From the NCBI RefSeq assembly GCF_000300815.1, contig NZ_AMRX01000004.1:23510-87509 (forward strand): DNA of 64,000 nucleotides. Direction: 5' to 3'. The notes below the pieces were generated by a model, which had not been told where the DNA came from, ran no database searches, and saw only the letters and a list, made by a program, of their open reading frames with translations. This stretch comes from Gayadomonas joobiniege G7 (GTDB lineage: Bacteria > Pseudomonadota > Gammaproteobacteria > Enterobacterales > Alteromonadaceae). Positions 1 to 8,987 of the stretch are shown here, piece by piece (positions within the stretch are counted from its first letter, which is position 1; each line of letters begins with the position of its first letter). The translations under genes and the position numbers were made by a program.

Positions 1-783
1 TTACCGCCAGATTGGTTGAACTGGTTACAAGAGAATCTCCAGCGTGGTTGCGCGCTCGCTGAGCTAATTGATATTTTGAGGAAAAATCAATTTTCTGAGA
101 TCGCAATAAAACAGGCTTTAGTCTCAGCAAAAGGCCAAAAAAAACCCACAATCACCCTTCACAAACAGTTGCAAGCGGTTTCAAATGTTTTAGATGCAAG
201 TTTAGCCGAGCGGCTTTCCGCACAAAATCTTCAGTTATATTGTCAGGACCAGTTTTTAGCGAAAAATGATTGTGCGCATTTAATTGAGCTCATCAAACGC
301 AATTCGCACCCCTCCCAATTGGCTTCGGAAACCTCTGACACTGCTTTTAGGACGAGTCGAACCTGTGATTTGGGCATTTTAGACGATGCCGTAGTCGCTA
401 AGGTAGATCAAAAAATCAGTCGCTTTTTAGGTCTACCAACAGGTTATGGAGAGGTCATGCAAGGGCAACATTATCGGGTAGGCGAGGAGTTTAAAGCTCA
501 TACCGATTATTTTGATGCAGACGAACTGATTTATCATGGCGGCCAAATGGGTCAGCGTACTTTCACTGTGATGATTTATTTAAATGATGTCATCGACGGT
601 GGTGAAACTTATTTTGTCCATTCAAAACTTGCGCTAAAACCTGTGCAAGGACGGGCGCTCATCTGGAATAATTTAACCCTGGATGGGGCTCTCAATGGTG
701 CCAGTCTGCACCAAGGAAAACCCGTGCTTTGTGGCGAAAAATTTATTATTACAAAGTGGTTTAGAACTCGAACAAGTGCCTAG
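1..783 (+). CDS. 2OG-Fe(II) oxygenase, prolyl 4-hydroxylase-like (5' partial)
   Basis: The reading frame is open from base 1 (it begins LPPDW), so the true start lies outside the window; the TTG at 16 is only the first start-like codon. The C-terminal half has the double-stranded beta-helix signature of iron/2-oxoglutarate dioxygenases: HTD in KAHTDYFD (iron ligands His and Asp), a distal His in SLHQGKPV, and a following Lys in ITKWFR that would bind 2-oxoglutarate. This matches the prolyl 4-hydroxylase alpha-subunit family, which hydroxylates proline in proteins; bacterial substrates are mostly unknown. The first ~100 residues resemble no domain I can name. It ends 13 bases before the metA operator, so it is transcribed separately from or upstream of metA. 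The family is clear, the substrate is not. Confidence 0.88.
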   Translation, partial: LPPDWLNWLQENLQRGCALAELIDILRKNQFSEIAIKQALVSAKGQKKPTITLHKQLQAVSNVLDASLAERLSAQNLQLYCQDQFLAKNDCAHLIELIKRNSHPSQLASETSDTAFRTSRTCDLGILDDAVVAKVDQKISRFLGLPTGYGEVMQGQHYRVGEEFKAHTDYFDADELIYHGGQMGQRTFTVMIYLNDVIDGGETYFVHSKLALKPVQGRALIWNNLTLDGALNGASLHQGKPVLCGEKFIITKWFRTRTSA

Positions 784-787
784 ATTT

Positions 788-811
788 GGCCGTTTAGACG
801 TCTAGACGTAA
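788..811 (+). promoter_or_regulatory. MetJ operator (tandem met boxes)
   Basis: AGACGTCT at 796-803 is a perfect met box, followed without gap by AGACGTAA at 804-811 (6 of 8 matches) and preceded by GGCCGTTT at 788-795 (5 of 8). MetJ, with S-adenosylmethionine as corepressor, binds two or more adjacent 8-bp boxes. The array sits immediately upstream of the metA -35 hexamer, as expected for a MetJ-repressed promoter. MetJ itself is not in this window. Confidence 0.85.
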
Positions 812-816
812 AGCAA

Positions 817-845
817 TTGACAAAAGCAGCCGATCGCGAGACAAT
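817..845 (+). promoter_or_regulatory. metA promoter (sigma70)
   Basis: A consensus -35 TTGACA (817-822) and a GACAAT -10 (840-845) are separated by 17 bp. Transcription would begin near 852, about 28 bases before the metA ATG. The adjacent met boxes support the assignment. Confidence 0.65.
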
Positions 846-879
846 TTGCGCCCTTTATCAGTGTTTTGGAGCCATTGTA

Positions 880-1806
880 ATGCCTATCAAAATTCCCGAT
901 CTGTTGCCTGCTATCAAAGTTTTGAATCAGGAAAACATCTTTGTGATGTCTGACAGTCGAGCGATGAGTCAGGATATCCGACCATTAGAATTGGCAATTT
1001 TAAACCTGATGCCGAATAAAATCGAAACCGAAATACAGTTGATGAGGTTGTTAGCGAATACACCGTTGCAAGTTAACATCGACTTATTACGGATAGATAT
1101 GCATGTGTCTAAAAACACCCCGTCATCGCATATGAACACTTTTTATCACTTATTTGATGATGTTAAAAACAAAAAAAATTACGACGGTTTGATCGTGACT
1201 GGCGCGCCTTTAGGTCTGATTGATTATCATCAAGTTAAGTATTGGGATAAAATGTGCGAAATTATGGATTGGGCAAAAAAGCATGTGCAATCAACCGTCT
1301 ATCTTTGTTGGGCTGCACACGCTGCTTTATATCACCAATACGGTTTGCAGCGTGGTATTCGTGAAAAAAAACTGTCAGGTATCTACAAACATAAAACTCT
1401 CGATTTGTTAGAACCGCTAACGCAAGGATTTGATGACTATTTTTACATGCCTCACTCGCGTTATGCCGAAGTGCCGTTAGACGCTATGCTGGCACATCCA
1501 GAACTTAATGTGCTGGCAACATGTGAAGAGGGCGGAGCCTTTTTATTGGCGAGTAAAGATAGGCGTAGTGTATTTATTACCGGACATGCGGAATATAATG
1601 CGGATACACTGGCTGAAGAATATTGGCGGGATAGTAAAAAAGGTTTAAATCCTGCACTACCCGAAAACTATTTTCCACAAGATGATCCGGAACAGACACC
1701 GATCAACCTATGGCGTAGCCATGGCAATCTTTTGTATTGCAATTGGTTAAATCATTATGTTTATCAGGCGACGCCGTTTGATTTGGCAAAATTATCAGAT
1801 GCCTAA
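880..1806 (+). CDS. metA: Homoserine O-succinyltransferase
   Basis: It transfers a succinyl group from succinyl-CoA to homoserine, the first committed step of methionine synthesis, in the cytoplasm. From the ATG at 880 the protein is 308 aa, like E. coli MetA (309), and starts MPIKIPDLLPA like the family; GGAG lies 9 bases upstream. The frame is open further upstream (TTG at 817) but that stretch contains the promoter. The catalytic Cys is Cys143 in YLCWAAHAAL, and the His/Glu pair is in TGHAEYN. GAPLG carries Gly where acetyl-CoA-using homologues have Glu, so succinyl-CoA is the likely donor. metH follows after 49 bases, so the two are probably one operon under the MetJ operator. Confidence 0.97.
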   Translation: MPIKIPDLLPAIKVLNQENIFVMSDSRAMSQDIRPLELAILNLMPNKIETEIQLMRLLANTPLQVNIDLLRIDMHVSKNTPSSHMNTFYHLFDDVKNKKNYDGLIVTGAPLGLIDYHQVKYWDKMCEIMDWAKKHVQSTVYLCWAAHAALYHQYGLQRGIREKKLSGIYKHKTLDLLEPLTQGFDDYFYMPHSRYAEVPLDAMLAHPELNVLATCEEGGAFLLASKDRRSVFITGHAEYNADTLAEEYWRDSKKGLNPALPENYFPQDDPEQTPINLWRSHGNLLYCNWLNHYVYQATPFDLAKLSDA

Positions 1807-1855
1807 ACGGACCCTTGGTTTAGGTGTGCAACAAAATTTTTAAGAAGGTTTATGA

Positions 1856-4800
1856 ATGAGCAAGTTAAGTGAAGTTGGCCAACAGATCCAAAACTTATTA
1901 AAAGAGCGAATTTTAGTTTTGGATGGCGGCATGGGTACTATGATCCAAAATGCTAAGCTGACGGAACAGGATTATCGGGGGGAACGCTTTGCCGACTGGC
2001 CAAGCGATTTAAAAGGCAACAATGATTTATTATCACTAACCAAACCTGATTTAATTGCCGAAATATATCGTGGCTATTTAGGTGCGGGGGCTGATATTAT
2101 TGAAACCAACACCTTTAATGCCACCACTCATTCTATGGCCGACTATGACATGCAGTCATTGGCAAAAGAGATCAACATAGAGTCTGCTCGTTTGGCGCGG
2201 AAAGTTGCAGATGAGTTTACTGATCAAAACCCAGCAAAACCAAGGTTTGTTGCCGGGGTTTTAGGTCCAACCAGTAAAACAGCCTCTATCTCGCCAGATG
2301 TAAATGATCCTGGCTTTCGCAATATTAATTTTGATCAGTTAGTTGAAGCTTATATAGAGTCCACTGAAGCACTAATCGATGGTGGTGTTGATTTAATTTT
2401 AATCGAAACCATTTTTGATACGCTAAATGCTAAAGCGGCAGGTTTTGCAGTATTACGAGCATTTCAAAATAAAAATGTACGTTTGCCAATCATGATCTCC
2501 GGGACTATCACTGATGCCTCAGGTCGCACCTTATCAGGCCAAACGACAGAAGCTTTTTACAACTCATTAAGGCATTTACAACCACTTTCTATCGGTTTGA
2601 ACTGTGCGTTAGGACCAGCGGAATTACGACAATATGTAGAAGAAATGGCGCGGGTTTCTGACTATGCAGTATCAGTCCATCCGAATGCGGGTTTACCGAA
2701 CGCATTTGGTGAATACGATTTGTCGCCAGAAGATATGGCCATACACATTAAAGAGTGGGCAGAATCGGGCTTTTTTAACATTGTAGGTGGCTGTTGTGGA
2801 ACCACACCTGAACATATTGCTGCGATTGCTGGTGCGGTCGACGGTGTGAAGCCGCGTGACATAGTTGCACGCGAACGCGCTTGCCGTTTATCTGGTTTAG
2901 AACCTTTAACGATAGATGCCGATTCATTATTTGTTAATGTTGGTGAGCGAACCAATGTGACTGGCTCAGCAAAATTTAAGCGATTGATTAAAGAAGAGCA
3001 GTTTGATGAAGCGTTAGAAGTGGCTCGGCAGCAAGTTGAAAATGGCGCACAGATCATTGATATCAACATGGATGAAGGCATGTTGGACTCACAAGCTGCT
3101 ATGGTCAAGTTTTTGAATCTGATTGCCTCTGAGCCAGATATTGCACGTGTGCCTATTATGATCGACTCTTCTAAATGGGAAATTTTAGAAGCCGGTCTTA
3201 AATGTATTCAGGGTAAGGGTATTGTCAACTCTATCAGTTTGAAAGAAGGTGAAGAAAACTTTATTCAACAAGCACAGTTGATTCGTGATTATGGTGCAGC
3301 GGTCATTGTTATGGCGTTTGATGAGACAGGGCAGGCTGATACGCGGGCACGCAAATATGAGATTTGTAAGCGCTCGTACGATATTTTGGTCGATCAGCTC
3401 GATTTTCCACCAGAAGACATTATTTTTGACCCGAATATTTTTGCAGTGGCGACGGGTATAGAAGAGCATAATAACTATGCTGTTGATTTTATTGAAGCTT
3501 GTAAAGACATTACCGACAACCTGCCGCACGCAATGATTTCAGGTGGGGTTTCTAATGTATCCTTTTCGTTTCGAGGTAATAACCCGGTGCGCGAAGCCAT
3601 TCATGCCGTATTTTTATATTATGCGATTAAAAATGGCCTCACTATGGGCATAGTCAACGCTGGACAATTAGCAATTTATGATGATATCCCAAGCGAATTA
3701 AAAAATGCAGTTGAAGATGTTGTTTTAAATAAAACCCCCAACGCAACTGAAAACTTATTAGAAATAGCTGAAAAATATCGTGATAGCGGTGAAAAAGAAA
3801 AAGACATCAGTGCGCAAGAGTGGCGGGGCTGGGATGTCAAAAAGCGTCTAGAGTATGCGCTTGTAAAAGGCATTACTGATTATATCGAAGAAGATACAGA
3901 ACAGGCTAGGCAGCAGGCAGAGCGTCCATTGCATGTAATTGAAGGCCCCTTGATGGACGGCATGAATGTTGTGGGTGATTTGTTCGGTGAAGGTAAAATG
4001 TTTTTACCTCAAGTGGTTAAATCGGCTCGGGTGATGAAGCGGGCTGTCGCTTATTTAGAGCCCTATATCGAAGCAGAAAAAGCCGAAGGTCAGACTAACG
4101 GAAAAATTTTGCTGGCCACGGTTAAAGGTGATGTTCACGATATTGGTAAAAATATCGTTGGGGTTGTTCTCCAATGTAACAACTATGAAATTGTTGATTT
4201 AGGTGTCATGGTGCCAGCCGACAAAATTTTGCAAACTGCGATTGATGAAAAGTGCGATATCATTGGTTTATCTGGCCTAATTACTCCATCATTAGATGAG
4301 ATGGTGCATGTGGCTAAAGAAATGCAGCGCCGTGGATTTGAACTCCCTCTGCTTATTGGTGGTGCAACCACGTCTAAAGCGCATACAGCCGTTAAGATAG
4401 AACAAAATTATGATCACCCAGTCGTTTATGTTCCTAATGCCTCTCGTAGTGTTTCGGTTGCGTCGGCATTATTAAGTGACGAGCTGCGACCTGCTTTTAT
4501 GGATCGAGTAGTTTTAGAATACGAGCGTGTTCGTAAACAGCACGCTAACCGTGGCCCTAGAACAAAATTAGTTAGCTTAGAAGAGGCTCGTAAAAACCCA
4601 TTTCCACTTTCGTTTGATACTTATCAACCGGTTAAACCTAAGCAGCTTGGGATCACCGAGTTAAATAATGTGTCTATTAATACATTAAGAGATTATATTG
4701 ACTGGACACCGTTTTTTTTAACTTGGCAATTATCTGGCAAATATCCTGCTATTTTAAAACACGAAGTTGTTGGTGAAGAAGCGCAAAAACTGTTTGCCGA

Positions 4801-5554
4801 TGCTAACAACTTGTTAGATCGTATTGAACAAGAAGGCACTATTACCGCAAAAGGAGTGTTTGGCTTATTTGCGGCTGGTAGTGAAGATGATGATATTTTA
4901 GTGTATAGCGATGATTCGCGTCAGCATGTGCTGACTCGCCTGCATCATTTGCGTCAGCAAAGTGAGAAAAAAGCGGCCAATTATAATCGTTGTTTAAGCG
5001 ATTATATTGCGGCTGCAGACTCAGAAGTTGCCGATTATATCGGCGCATTTGCGGTGACTGCTGGTTTTGGAGCAGACGAGTGGGCAGATACTTTTTTAGC
5101 GCAGCATGATGACTACAACAGCATTATGGTAAAAGCAATTGCTGACCGATTGGCTGAGGCGTTTGCGGAATATCTACATGAGCGTATTCGTAAAGATTAT
5201 TGGGGCTATGCGGCCGATGAAAAACTTACAAATGACGATCTTATACGAGAAAAATATCAAGGTATCCGCCCTGCGCCCGGTTACGCTGCATGCCCTGAAC
5301 ATACTGAAAAGCAACGATTATGGGCGCTTTTACAGGTCGAGCAAAAAATTGGTATGCAATTAACCGAGAGTTATGCCATGTGGCCTGGTGCGTCAGTGAG
5401 TGGTTGGTATTTTGCTCATCCAGACAGCAAATATTTTGCGGTTGGGAAAATTCAAAAGGATCAGGTGGAAAGTTACGCAGAGCGCACTGGCATGACAGTA
5501 ACTGAAGCTGAAAAATGGCTGGCGCCGAATTTAGATTATGACCCGGATGCTTAA
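1856..5554 (+). CDS. metH: Cobalamin-dependent methionine synthase
   Basis: It moves a methyl group from 5-methyltetrahydrofolate via methylcobalamin to homocysteine, giving methionine. At 1232 aa it is full length (E. coli 1227) and all four modules are present: homocysteine domain (~1-345, zinc Cys residues in GLNCALGP and GGCCGTT), folate domain (~355-620), B12 domain with [10 protein letters not shown], whose His is the lower cobalt ligand, and the C-terminal AdoMet reactivation domain (~900-1232, [12 protein letters not shown]). The ATG at 1856 has AAGAAGG about 8 bases upstream; an ATG at 1852 in another frame stops after six codons. It lies 49 bases after metA with no terminator between. 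No B12 riboswitch is visible in the short gap. Confidence 0.98.
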   Translation: MSKLSEVGQQIQNLLKERILVLDGGMGTMIQNAKLTEQDYRGERFADWPSDLKGNNDLLSLTKPDLIAEIYRGYLGAGADIIETNTFNATTHSMADYDMQSLAKEINIESARLARKVADEFTDQNPAKPRFVAGVLGPTSKTASISPDVNDPGFRNINFDQLVEAYIESTEALIDGGVDLILIETIFDTLNAKAAGFAVLRAFQNKNVRLPIMISGTITDASGRTLSGQTTEAFYNSLRHLQPLSIGLNCALGPAELRQYVEEMARVSDYAVSVHPNAGLPNAFGEYDLSPEDMAIHIKEWAESGFFNIVGGCCGTTPEHIAAIAGAVDGVKPRDIVARERACRLSGLEPLTIDADSLFVNVGERTNVTGSAKFKRLIKEEQFDEALEVARQQVENGAQIIDINMDEGMLDSQAAMVKFLNLIASEPDIARVPIMIDSSKWEILEAGLKCIQGKGIVNSISLKEGEENFIQQAQLIRDYGAAVIVMAFDETGQADTRARKYEICKRSYDILVDQLDFPPEDIIFDPNIFAVATGIEEHNNYAVDFIEACKDITDNLPHAMISGGVSNVSFSFRGNNPVREAIHAVFLYYAIKNGLTMGIVNAGQLAIYDDIPSELKNAVEDVVLNKTPNATENLLEIAEKYRDSGEKEKDISAQEWRGWDVKKRLEYALVKGITDYIEEDTEQARQQAERPLHVIEGPLMDGMNVVGDLFGEGKMFLPQVVKSARVMKRAVAYLEPYIEAEKAEGQTNGKILLATVKGDVHDIGKNIVGVVLQCNNYEIVDLGVMVPADKILQTAIDEKCDIIGLSGLITPSLDEMVHVAKEMQRRGFELPLLIGGATTSKAHTAVKIEQNYDHPVVYVPNASRSVSVASALLSDELRPAFMDRVVLEYERVRKQHANRGPRTKLVSLEEARKNPFPLSFDTYQPVKPKQLGITELNNVSINTLRDYIDWTPFFLTWQLSGKYPAILKHEVVGEEAQKLFADANNLLDRIEQEGTITAKGVFGLFAAGSEDDDILVYSDDSRQHVLTRLHHLRQQSEKKAANYNRCLSDYIAAADSEVADYIGAFAVTAGFGADEWADTFLAQHDDYNSIMVKAIADRLAEAFAEYLHERIRKDYWGYAADEKLTNDDLIREKYQGIRPAPGYAACPEHTEKQRLWALLQVEQKIGMQLTESYAMWPGASVSGWYFAHPDSKYFAVGKIQKDQVESYAERTGMTVTEAEKWLAPNLDYDPDA

Positions 5555-5578
5555 ACCCTTTACCGATTGTTAAGTTAT

Positions 5579-5617
5579 TACCGCGAAGGGCTTTTAATCC
5601 TTCGCGGTACTTTATTT
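5579..5617 (+). terminator. Terminator after metH
   Basis: An 11-bp perfect stem (5579-5589 with 5599-5609) and a 9-base loop are followed by CTTTATTT. It lies 24 bases past the metH stop and between convergent genes. The U-tract is interrupted, so efficiency may be moderate. Confidence 0.7.
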
Positions 5618-5632
5618 GCTTTCTGGCCAACA

Positions 5633-6646
5633 TTAAGCGGTTTTGTTTTGTTTACGATGGGCAAGTAATAATAACGATAACAAGATTGCAATGCCAATTG
5701 GTTCGTTCACCGGTGTTGGTGCGCTACTAAAGCTCACTGTAACAGGGGTAGTAAAGTTGACTGGGTCGCCAAATAAAGCCAATGCATTTGGGAGGTTGCT
5801 CAAGCAGGGGGGCATGCTCAAACCTGCGGCAATATCCAGTTGACCTTCTACGAGTGTATTTGCCGTTGTTGTTTGTGTGGCCAAGCCTCCACCCAGGCCA
5901 GCGTCTACTTCAACGAGCGTGCAATCTAGATCTAGGTTAATGTCGGCGTAGGTACTTACCTCATATTCGAGTAATTTTTGTTGGTTATTATTAAATTGAC
6001 CGAGATCTAGGCTATGGTTATATTCCCCCCAGCCAAATAGGCCGGTACTTAAACTCCCCCCTGTTTCTGTATTTAAATTAATACCAGCTAAGTTAGTTGA
6101 GTATCCGCTTTGGCTATAGCTTAAAGCGACGTCCGAACTCCAAAGTACGACACTGTCTAATAGTATTTGTGCGTTTAGGCCAGCTTCAATTGAAGAGCTT
6201 CCAGTGAACAAGCCCGCACCTTCGATTTCAGCAATAATGTCTGCAAAAATATCCAGCTTGCCTTGGTGTACCGTAAAATCGAATGTTACATCTTGCATCA
6301 GCCCTGTATCATTTGTGATGTCGAAACTTTGTGATGCTTTTGCTTCAGCATTCACATCTAAACCAGCAACTTGAGCAGTCGCCTGAAGATCTCCAGTGAC
6401 CGTACTGCCTGAGCTTGCTAGTGCGGCACCCGGATCATTCCCAATATCGTTTGTAAGCGTTACAAAAGATGTCGAATCCACACTTACCCCTGAATTTGCA
6501 TCAGCCGATATTTGTGCATTGACGGCTGCGTTTGACTCAGCCGAAGTTGAAGTTTCAATGAGCAATGCATGGGCTGGTTGAAGCGCTTGAGTTGAAATCA
6601 GAAGTGACAATATTACAGAAGGTTTAAGCAGTTTATTAGTGTTCAT
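5633..6646 (-). CDS. Secreted protein with PEP-CTERM-like sorting signal
   Basis: I do not recognise the main body of this 337-aa protein. It has a signal peptide (residues 1-27, ending PAHA), a long Ala/Asn/Ser/Asp-rich, probably beta-rich middle, and a C-terminus of the form VNEP, ~15 hydrophobic residues, then HRKQNK. That three-part tail resembles PEP-CTERM signals recognised by exosortases, which attach proteins to exopolysaccharide or the outer surface; here the usual VPEP reads VNEP. Cysteines are few (two in the last third). ATG with GAGG 9 bases upstream. It is convergent with metH and stands alone; no exosortase gene is in the window. The function is unknown and the sorting call is inference. 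Confidence 0.75.
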   Translation of the reverse strand: MNTNKLLKPSVILSLLISTQALQPAHALLIETSTSAESNAAVNAQISADANSGVSVDSTSFVTLTNDIGNDPGAALASSGSTVTGDLQATAQVAGLDVNAEAKASQSFDITNDTGLMQDVTFDFTVHQGKLDIFADIIAEIEGAGLFTGSSSIEAGLNAQILLDSVVLWSSDVALSYSQSGYSTNLAGINLNTETGGSLSTGLFGWGEYNHSLDLGQFNNNQQKLLEYEVSTYADINLDLDCTLVEVDAGLGGGLATQTTTANTLVEGQLDIAAGLSMPPCLSNLPNALALFGDPVNFTTPVTVSFSSAPTPVNEPIGIAILLSLLLLAHRKQNKTA

Positions 6647-7073
6647 TTTTGATACCTCTACATCTTATACGTGTAAACCATTATTGGCATTGGGTTCAAA
6701 TCATATTTTGTGCCATATTTTATAACCCTATGATTTTAAATACATTAATTATGATGCGAATGTAAGGCTAGAAAGTTATGTAATAAAATTGTAAATTATG
6801 TTGACTTTTTGGGTTAACGTTTCCATTTTTAACCTATTGATATTAAATATTTTTTTAAATTTGATGCGTCTTATTTGTTTTTAATATGTTTATTTTTTGT
6901 TTGCTTTTTATTGTGTAAAGAACTGATATTTAGCTTATTTTACACCAAGAGTCTAATTTATTTTACCTGTCAGATTTTTTACCAGTTTGAATGAAGTTGT
7001 TTTGAAACCTAGTGATTATGATCCTTTAAGAGGGATAAGCCGTTAAAAATTTATCATTTAGGAGATCGTTAAA
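6647..7073. other. AT-rich intergenic region between divergent genes
   Basis: These 427 bases separate the PEP-CTERM-like gene (minus) from the 60-aa gene (plus) and must hold both promoters. The stretch is strongly AT-rich with runs of T. A TTGACT at 6801-6806 is a possible -35, but no convincing -10 lies at the right distance. I see no ORF, RNA gene or clear operator. Confidence 0.5.
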
Positions 7074-7256
7074 ATGAATTCGAATGCTATAGAGCAACAA
7101 TTGATCGCTGAATATGAGCTAGTGCAACAAGCCTTAACTCGGGCGGAGTTAGATCAAAATATTGAACTTTATGAAACGCTCAAAAACAAAGCGCAGATAC
7201 TGCGTGAGCAAATCGATCATTTAGAGTTAGAACAACAGAAATTTGAAGATAGTTAA
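7074..7256 (+). CDS. Small coiled-coil protein of unknown function
   Basis: This 60-aa acidic protein is not one I recognise. It starts at ATG with AGGAG (7060-7064) nine bases upstream, a strong site that supports real translation. The sequence is nearly all helix-forming (many Glu, Gln, Leu, Lys) with a heptad-like pattern, consistent with a short coiled coil or helical hairpin. It has no cysteine, signal peptide or membrane segment, so it is probably cytosolic. It is 51 bases upstream of the MAPEG gene and may share its transcript. Confidence 0.7.
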   Translation: MNSNAIEQQLIAEYELVQQALTRAELDQNIELYETLKNKAQILREQIDHLELEQQKFEDS

Positions 7257-7307
7257 ATGTTAGGTTCTCAGATATTAAAACTAACGGTAATGTAGAGGGG
7301 TTGACTA

Positions 7308-7730
7308 GTGTTTTTACCCGAATATCAAGTTGCACTGGCAAGCCTAGCTGCTCTAATTTTTTTAACTATTGTGCAATGGATGGTTGCGTCTATTGCGAAA
7401 GCAAGTCAACCAGGTGCAATACCAGGTAAAATTAGTGAGGATTTGAGTCACCATAGTTTTGTTTTTCGCGCTCATAGAACTTTTATGAACACACTCGAAA
7501 ATCTGCCAGCTATGTTAGCGACTTTTATGCTTGCTATTTTTGTGGGTGTGGAGCCCTTGTTCCTTGGCATTTATACCCTAGCCTATGTGGGATTTAGAGT
7601 CATCCATATGCTTTTATACTATCTGATTGCAACCGAAAAAAACCCAAGTCCTAGAAGTTATTTTTTCATACTTGGTTTTTTAAGTAACCTGTCCTTGCTC
7701 GTTCATTCAATCGTCCAAATAGCGCATTAG
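7308..7730 (+). CDS. MAPEG family membrane protein
   Basis: This is a 140-aa integral membrane protein with four hydrophobic segments. The motif RAHRTFMNTLENLP (residues ~45-59) is the hallmark of the MAPEG family (membrane-associated proteins in eicosanoid and glutathione metabolism); eukaryotic members are glutathione transferases or peroxidases, and bacterial ones are mostly uncharacterised. The start is a GTG at 7308 with GAGGGG about 8 bases upstream; no ATG lies nearby in frame. It is flanked by two small genes in the same direction. The substrate cannot be told from sequence. Confidence 0.88.
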   Translation: MFLPEYQVALASLAALIFLTIVQWMVASIAKASQPGAIPGKISEDLSHHSFVFRAHRTFMNTLENLPAMLATFMLAIFVGVEPLFLGIYTLAYVGFRVIHMLLYYLIATEKNPSPRSYFFILGFLSNLSLLVHSIVQIAH

Positions 7731-7812
7731 GCGAATTTATGCGTGATTAACCCTCTTTTTATGCCATAATTCATTTAAACCCCTTACATAAAAACTAATA
7801 CAGGTGAGAACA

Positions 7813-8007
7813 ATGAGATTTTTATTGGCATTATTGCTTCCTTGGTTAAGCTTTTTTTTCATCGGTCGACCTTTTGCTGGCATTATATGTCTGATTTTAC
7901 AGATCACTTTGATCGGTTGGTTACCAGCCGCAATTTGGGCTGTGTATGCACTAAGTCAATATAATACTGATAAAAAAATCAATGAAGCTTTAGGTCGACG
8001 CGACTAA
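7813..8007 (+). CDS. Pmp3/YqaE-like small membrane protein
   Basis: This is a 64-aa protein with two hydrophobic segments (residues ~2-19 and ~22-48) and a charged C-terminal tail. The pattern LLPWLSFFFIGRPF...LIGWLPAAIWAVYAL resembles the Pmp3/YqaE (UPF0057) family, whose yeast member affects membrane potential and salt tolerance. I chose the ATG at 7813 because AGGTGAG (7802-7808) is an ideal Shine-Dalgarno for it; a GTG at 7804 would lie inside that site. A good terminator follows. The family match is by pattern and moderately sure. Confidence 0.78.
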   Translation: MRFLLALLLPWLSFFFIGRPFAGIICLILQITLIGWLPAAIWAVYALSQYNTDKKINEALGRRD

Positions 8008-8024
8008 CCAGCTCGAACATAGGT

Positions 8025-8056
8025 AGGACTAATATATTCATCGTTAGTCCTTTTTT
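8025..8056 (+). terminator. Terminator after the Pmp3-like gene
   Basis: AGGACTAA (8025-8032) pairs with TTAGTCCT (8044-8051), with an 11-base loop and a following run of T. It closes the 7.0-8.0 kb cluster and separates it from the TonB2 cluster. Confidence 0.8.
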
Positions 8057-8150
8057 GCTAGCTTTTTAACTTAGTTTCGTTTCAAGTTTTCCGCCAGTAT
8101 TAAATTTCCCAAAAGATAATTAGTTTAATGTATAGACATCAAATGCAGTT

Positions 8151-8169
8151 GATATTGATTATCACTTGC
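8151..8169 (+). promoter_or_regulatory. Candidate Fur box upstream of TonB2 cluster
   Basis: GATATTGATTATCACTTGC matches 14 of 19 positions of the Fur consensus (GATAATGATAATCATTATC). It sits 66-84 bases before the first gene of the TonB2 cluster, within a wider near-palindrome (AATGCA at 8142-8147, TTGCATT from 8166). Iron-starvation induction of TonB systems through Fur is established in related bacteria; here it is inferred from the site. Confidence 0.7.
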
Positions 8170-8234
8170 ATTATTTTTACTTTTTGATAGTCTAGTGTTG
8201 CATATTGATCTGACCTTTAAAATTTTTATCTTAT

Positions 8235-8987
8235 ATGAAAAATCACAAACTCATACTCCTTTGTTTTAGTTTTTTATCTTGCTCTTTGTTCTCTGCAGAG
8301 CCTGAAAGTCTGGACGAACTGACACGACAGTGGTTGGCCCTTGAACATCAACAAACTGAATTGAAAGTACATTGGCAGCGACAAAAACCCGTCTTAAAAC
8401 AGCGAATGCAACTATTGAACGCAGAGTTAAGCAGCTTAAATAAACTTCTGGCGGCAAGTCGAACTACTAAAAATGAAGTAGACTTAAAACGAAATAGCCT
8501 GTTAGCTAAACAAAATGAACTAGAAAAACAGCATCAGGAATTGCAAAATGCGATGGCCGGATTATTGGCTAAAACAAATAGTTTATACCCTTTGTTACCA
8601 CCAGTGTTAAAAGCACAGTGGGACAAAGAAACGCTTTCTTCAACTCAGTCCCAAAATGTTTCATCTCAATTACAGTTGGTGTTAGCAAAATTATCAAAAT
8701 TGGCTAGTCTGCAGCAGCAAATTTCGATCAGCGAAGACATCATTAAGACGCCAAATAATAAAGAAGTTTTGGTGAAACGTTTGTATTTGGGTGCCGCACT
8801 TGCTTGGTTTAGTTCCGCTGATGGAAATGTAAAAGGCATAGGCAAAGTTATTGATGATCAATGGCGCTGGAAATTTGATGATCAAATGGACGCGAAGCCG
8901 ATTTTGGATGCAGTTGCTGTATACGAAAAGCGTCAACAGCCAGAGTTCTCACTAGTGCCAGTAAACTTAAGTGAGGTCAACAGATGA
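8235..8987 (+). CDS. DUF3450 periplasmic coiled-coil protein of TonB2 cluster
   Basis: This 250-aa protein has an N-terminal signal peptide (cleavage probably after FSA, residue ~21) and then a long Gln/Leu/Lys-rich coiled coil (~25-115) followed by a smaller folded part. Gene position, length and coiled coil match the DUF3450 proteins that precede ttpC in marine gammaproteobacterial TonB2 clusters. The biochemical role is not established; it probably assists the TtpC/ExbB complex in the periplasm. No good Shine-Dalgarno is visible before the ATG. The next gene starts inside its stop (ATGA overlap), indicating translational coupling. Confidence 0.85.
   Translation: MKNHKLILLCFSFLSCSLFSAEPESLDELTRQWLALEHQQTELKVHWQRQKPVLKQRMQLLNAELSSLNKLLAASRTTKNEVDLKRNSLLAKQNELEKQHQELQNAMAGLLAKTNSLYPLLPPVLKAQWDKETLSSTQSQNVSSQLQLVLAKLSKLASLQQQISISEDIIKTPNNKEVLVKRLYLGAALAWFSSADGNVKGIGKVIDDQWRWKFDDQMDAKPILDAVAVYEKRQQPEFSLVPVNLSEVNR

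Noticed and set aside
2662..3108. 148-aa minus-strand frame inside metH
   Set aside because: Antisense of metH coding sequence with no ribosome site or recognisable protein.
5241..5633. 130-aa minus-strand frame across the metH end
   Set aside because: Shadow of metH and its terminator, with no support.
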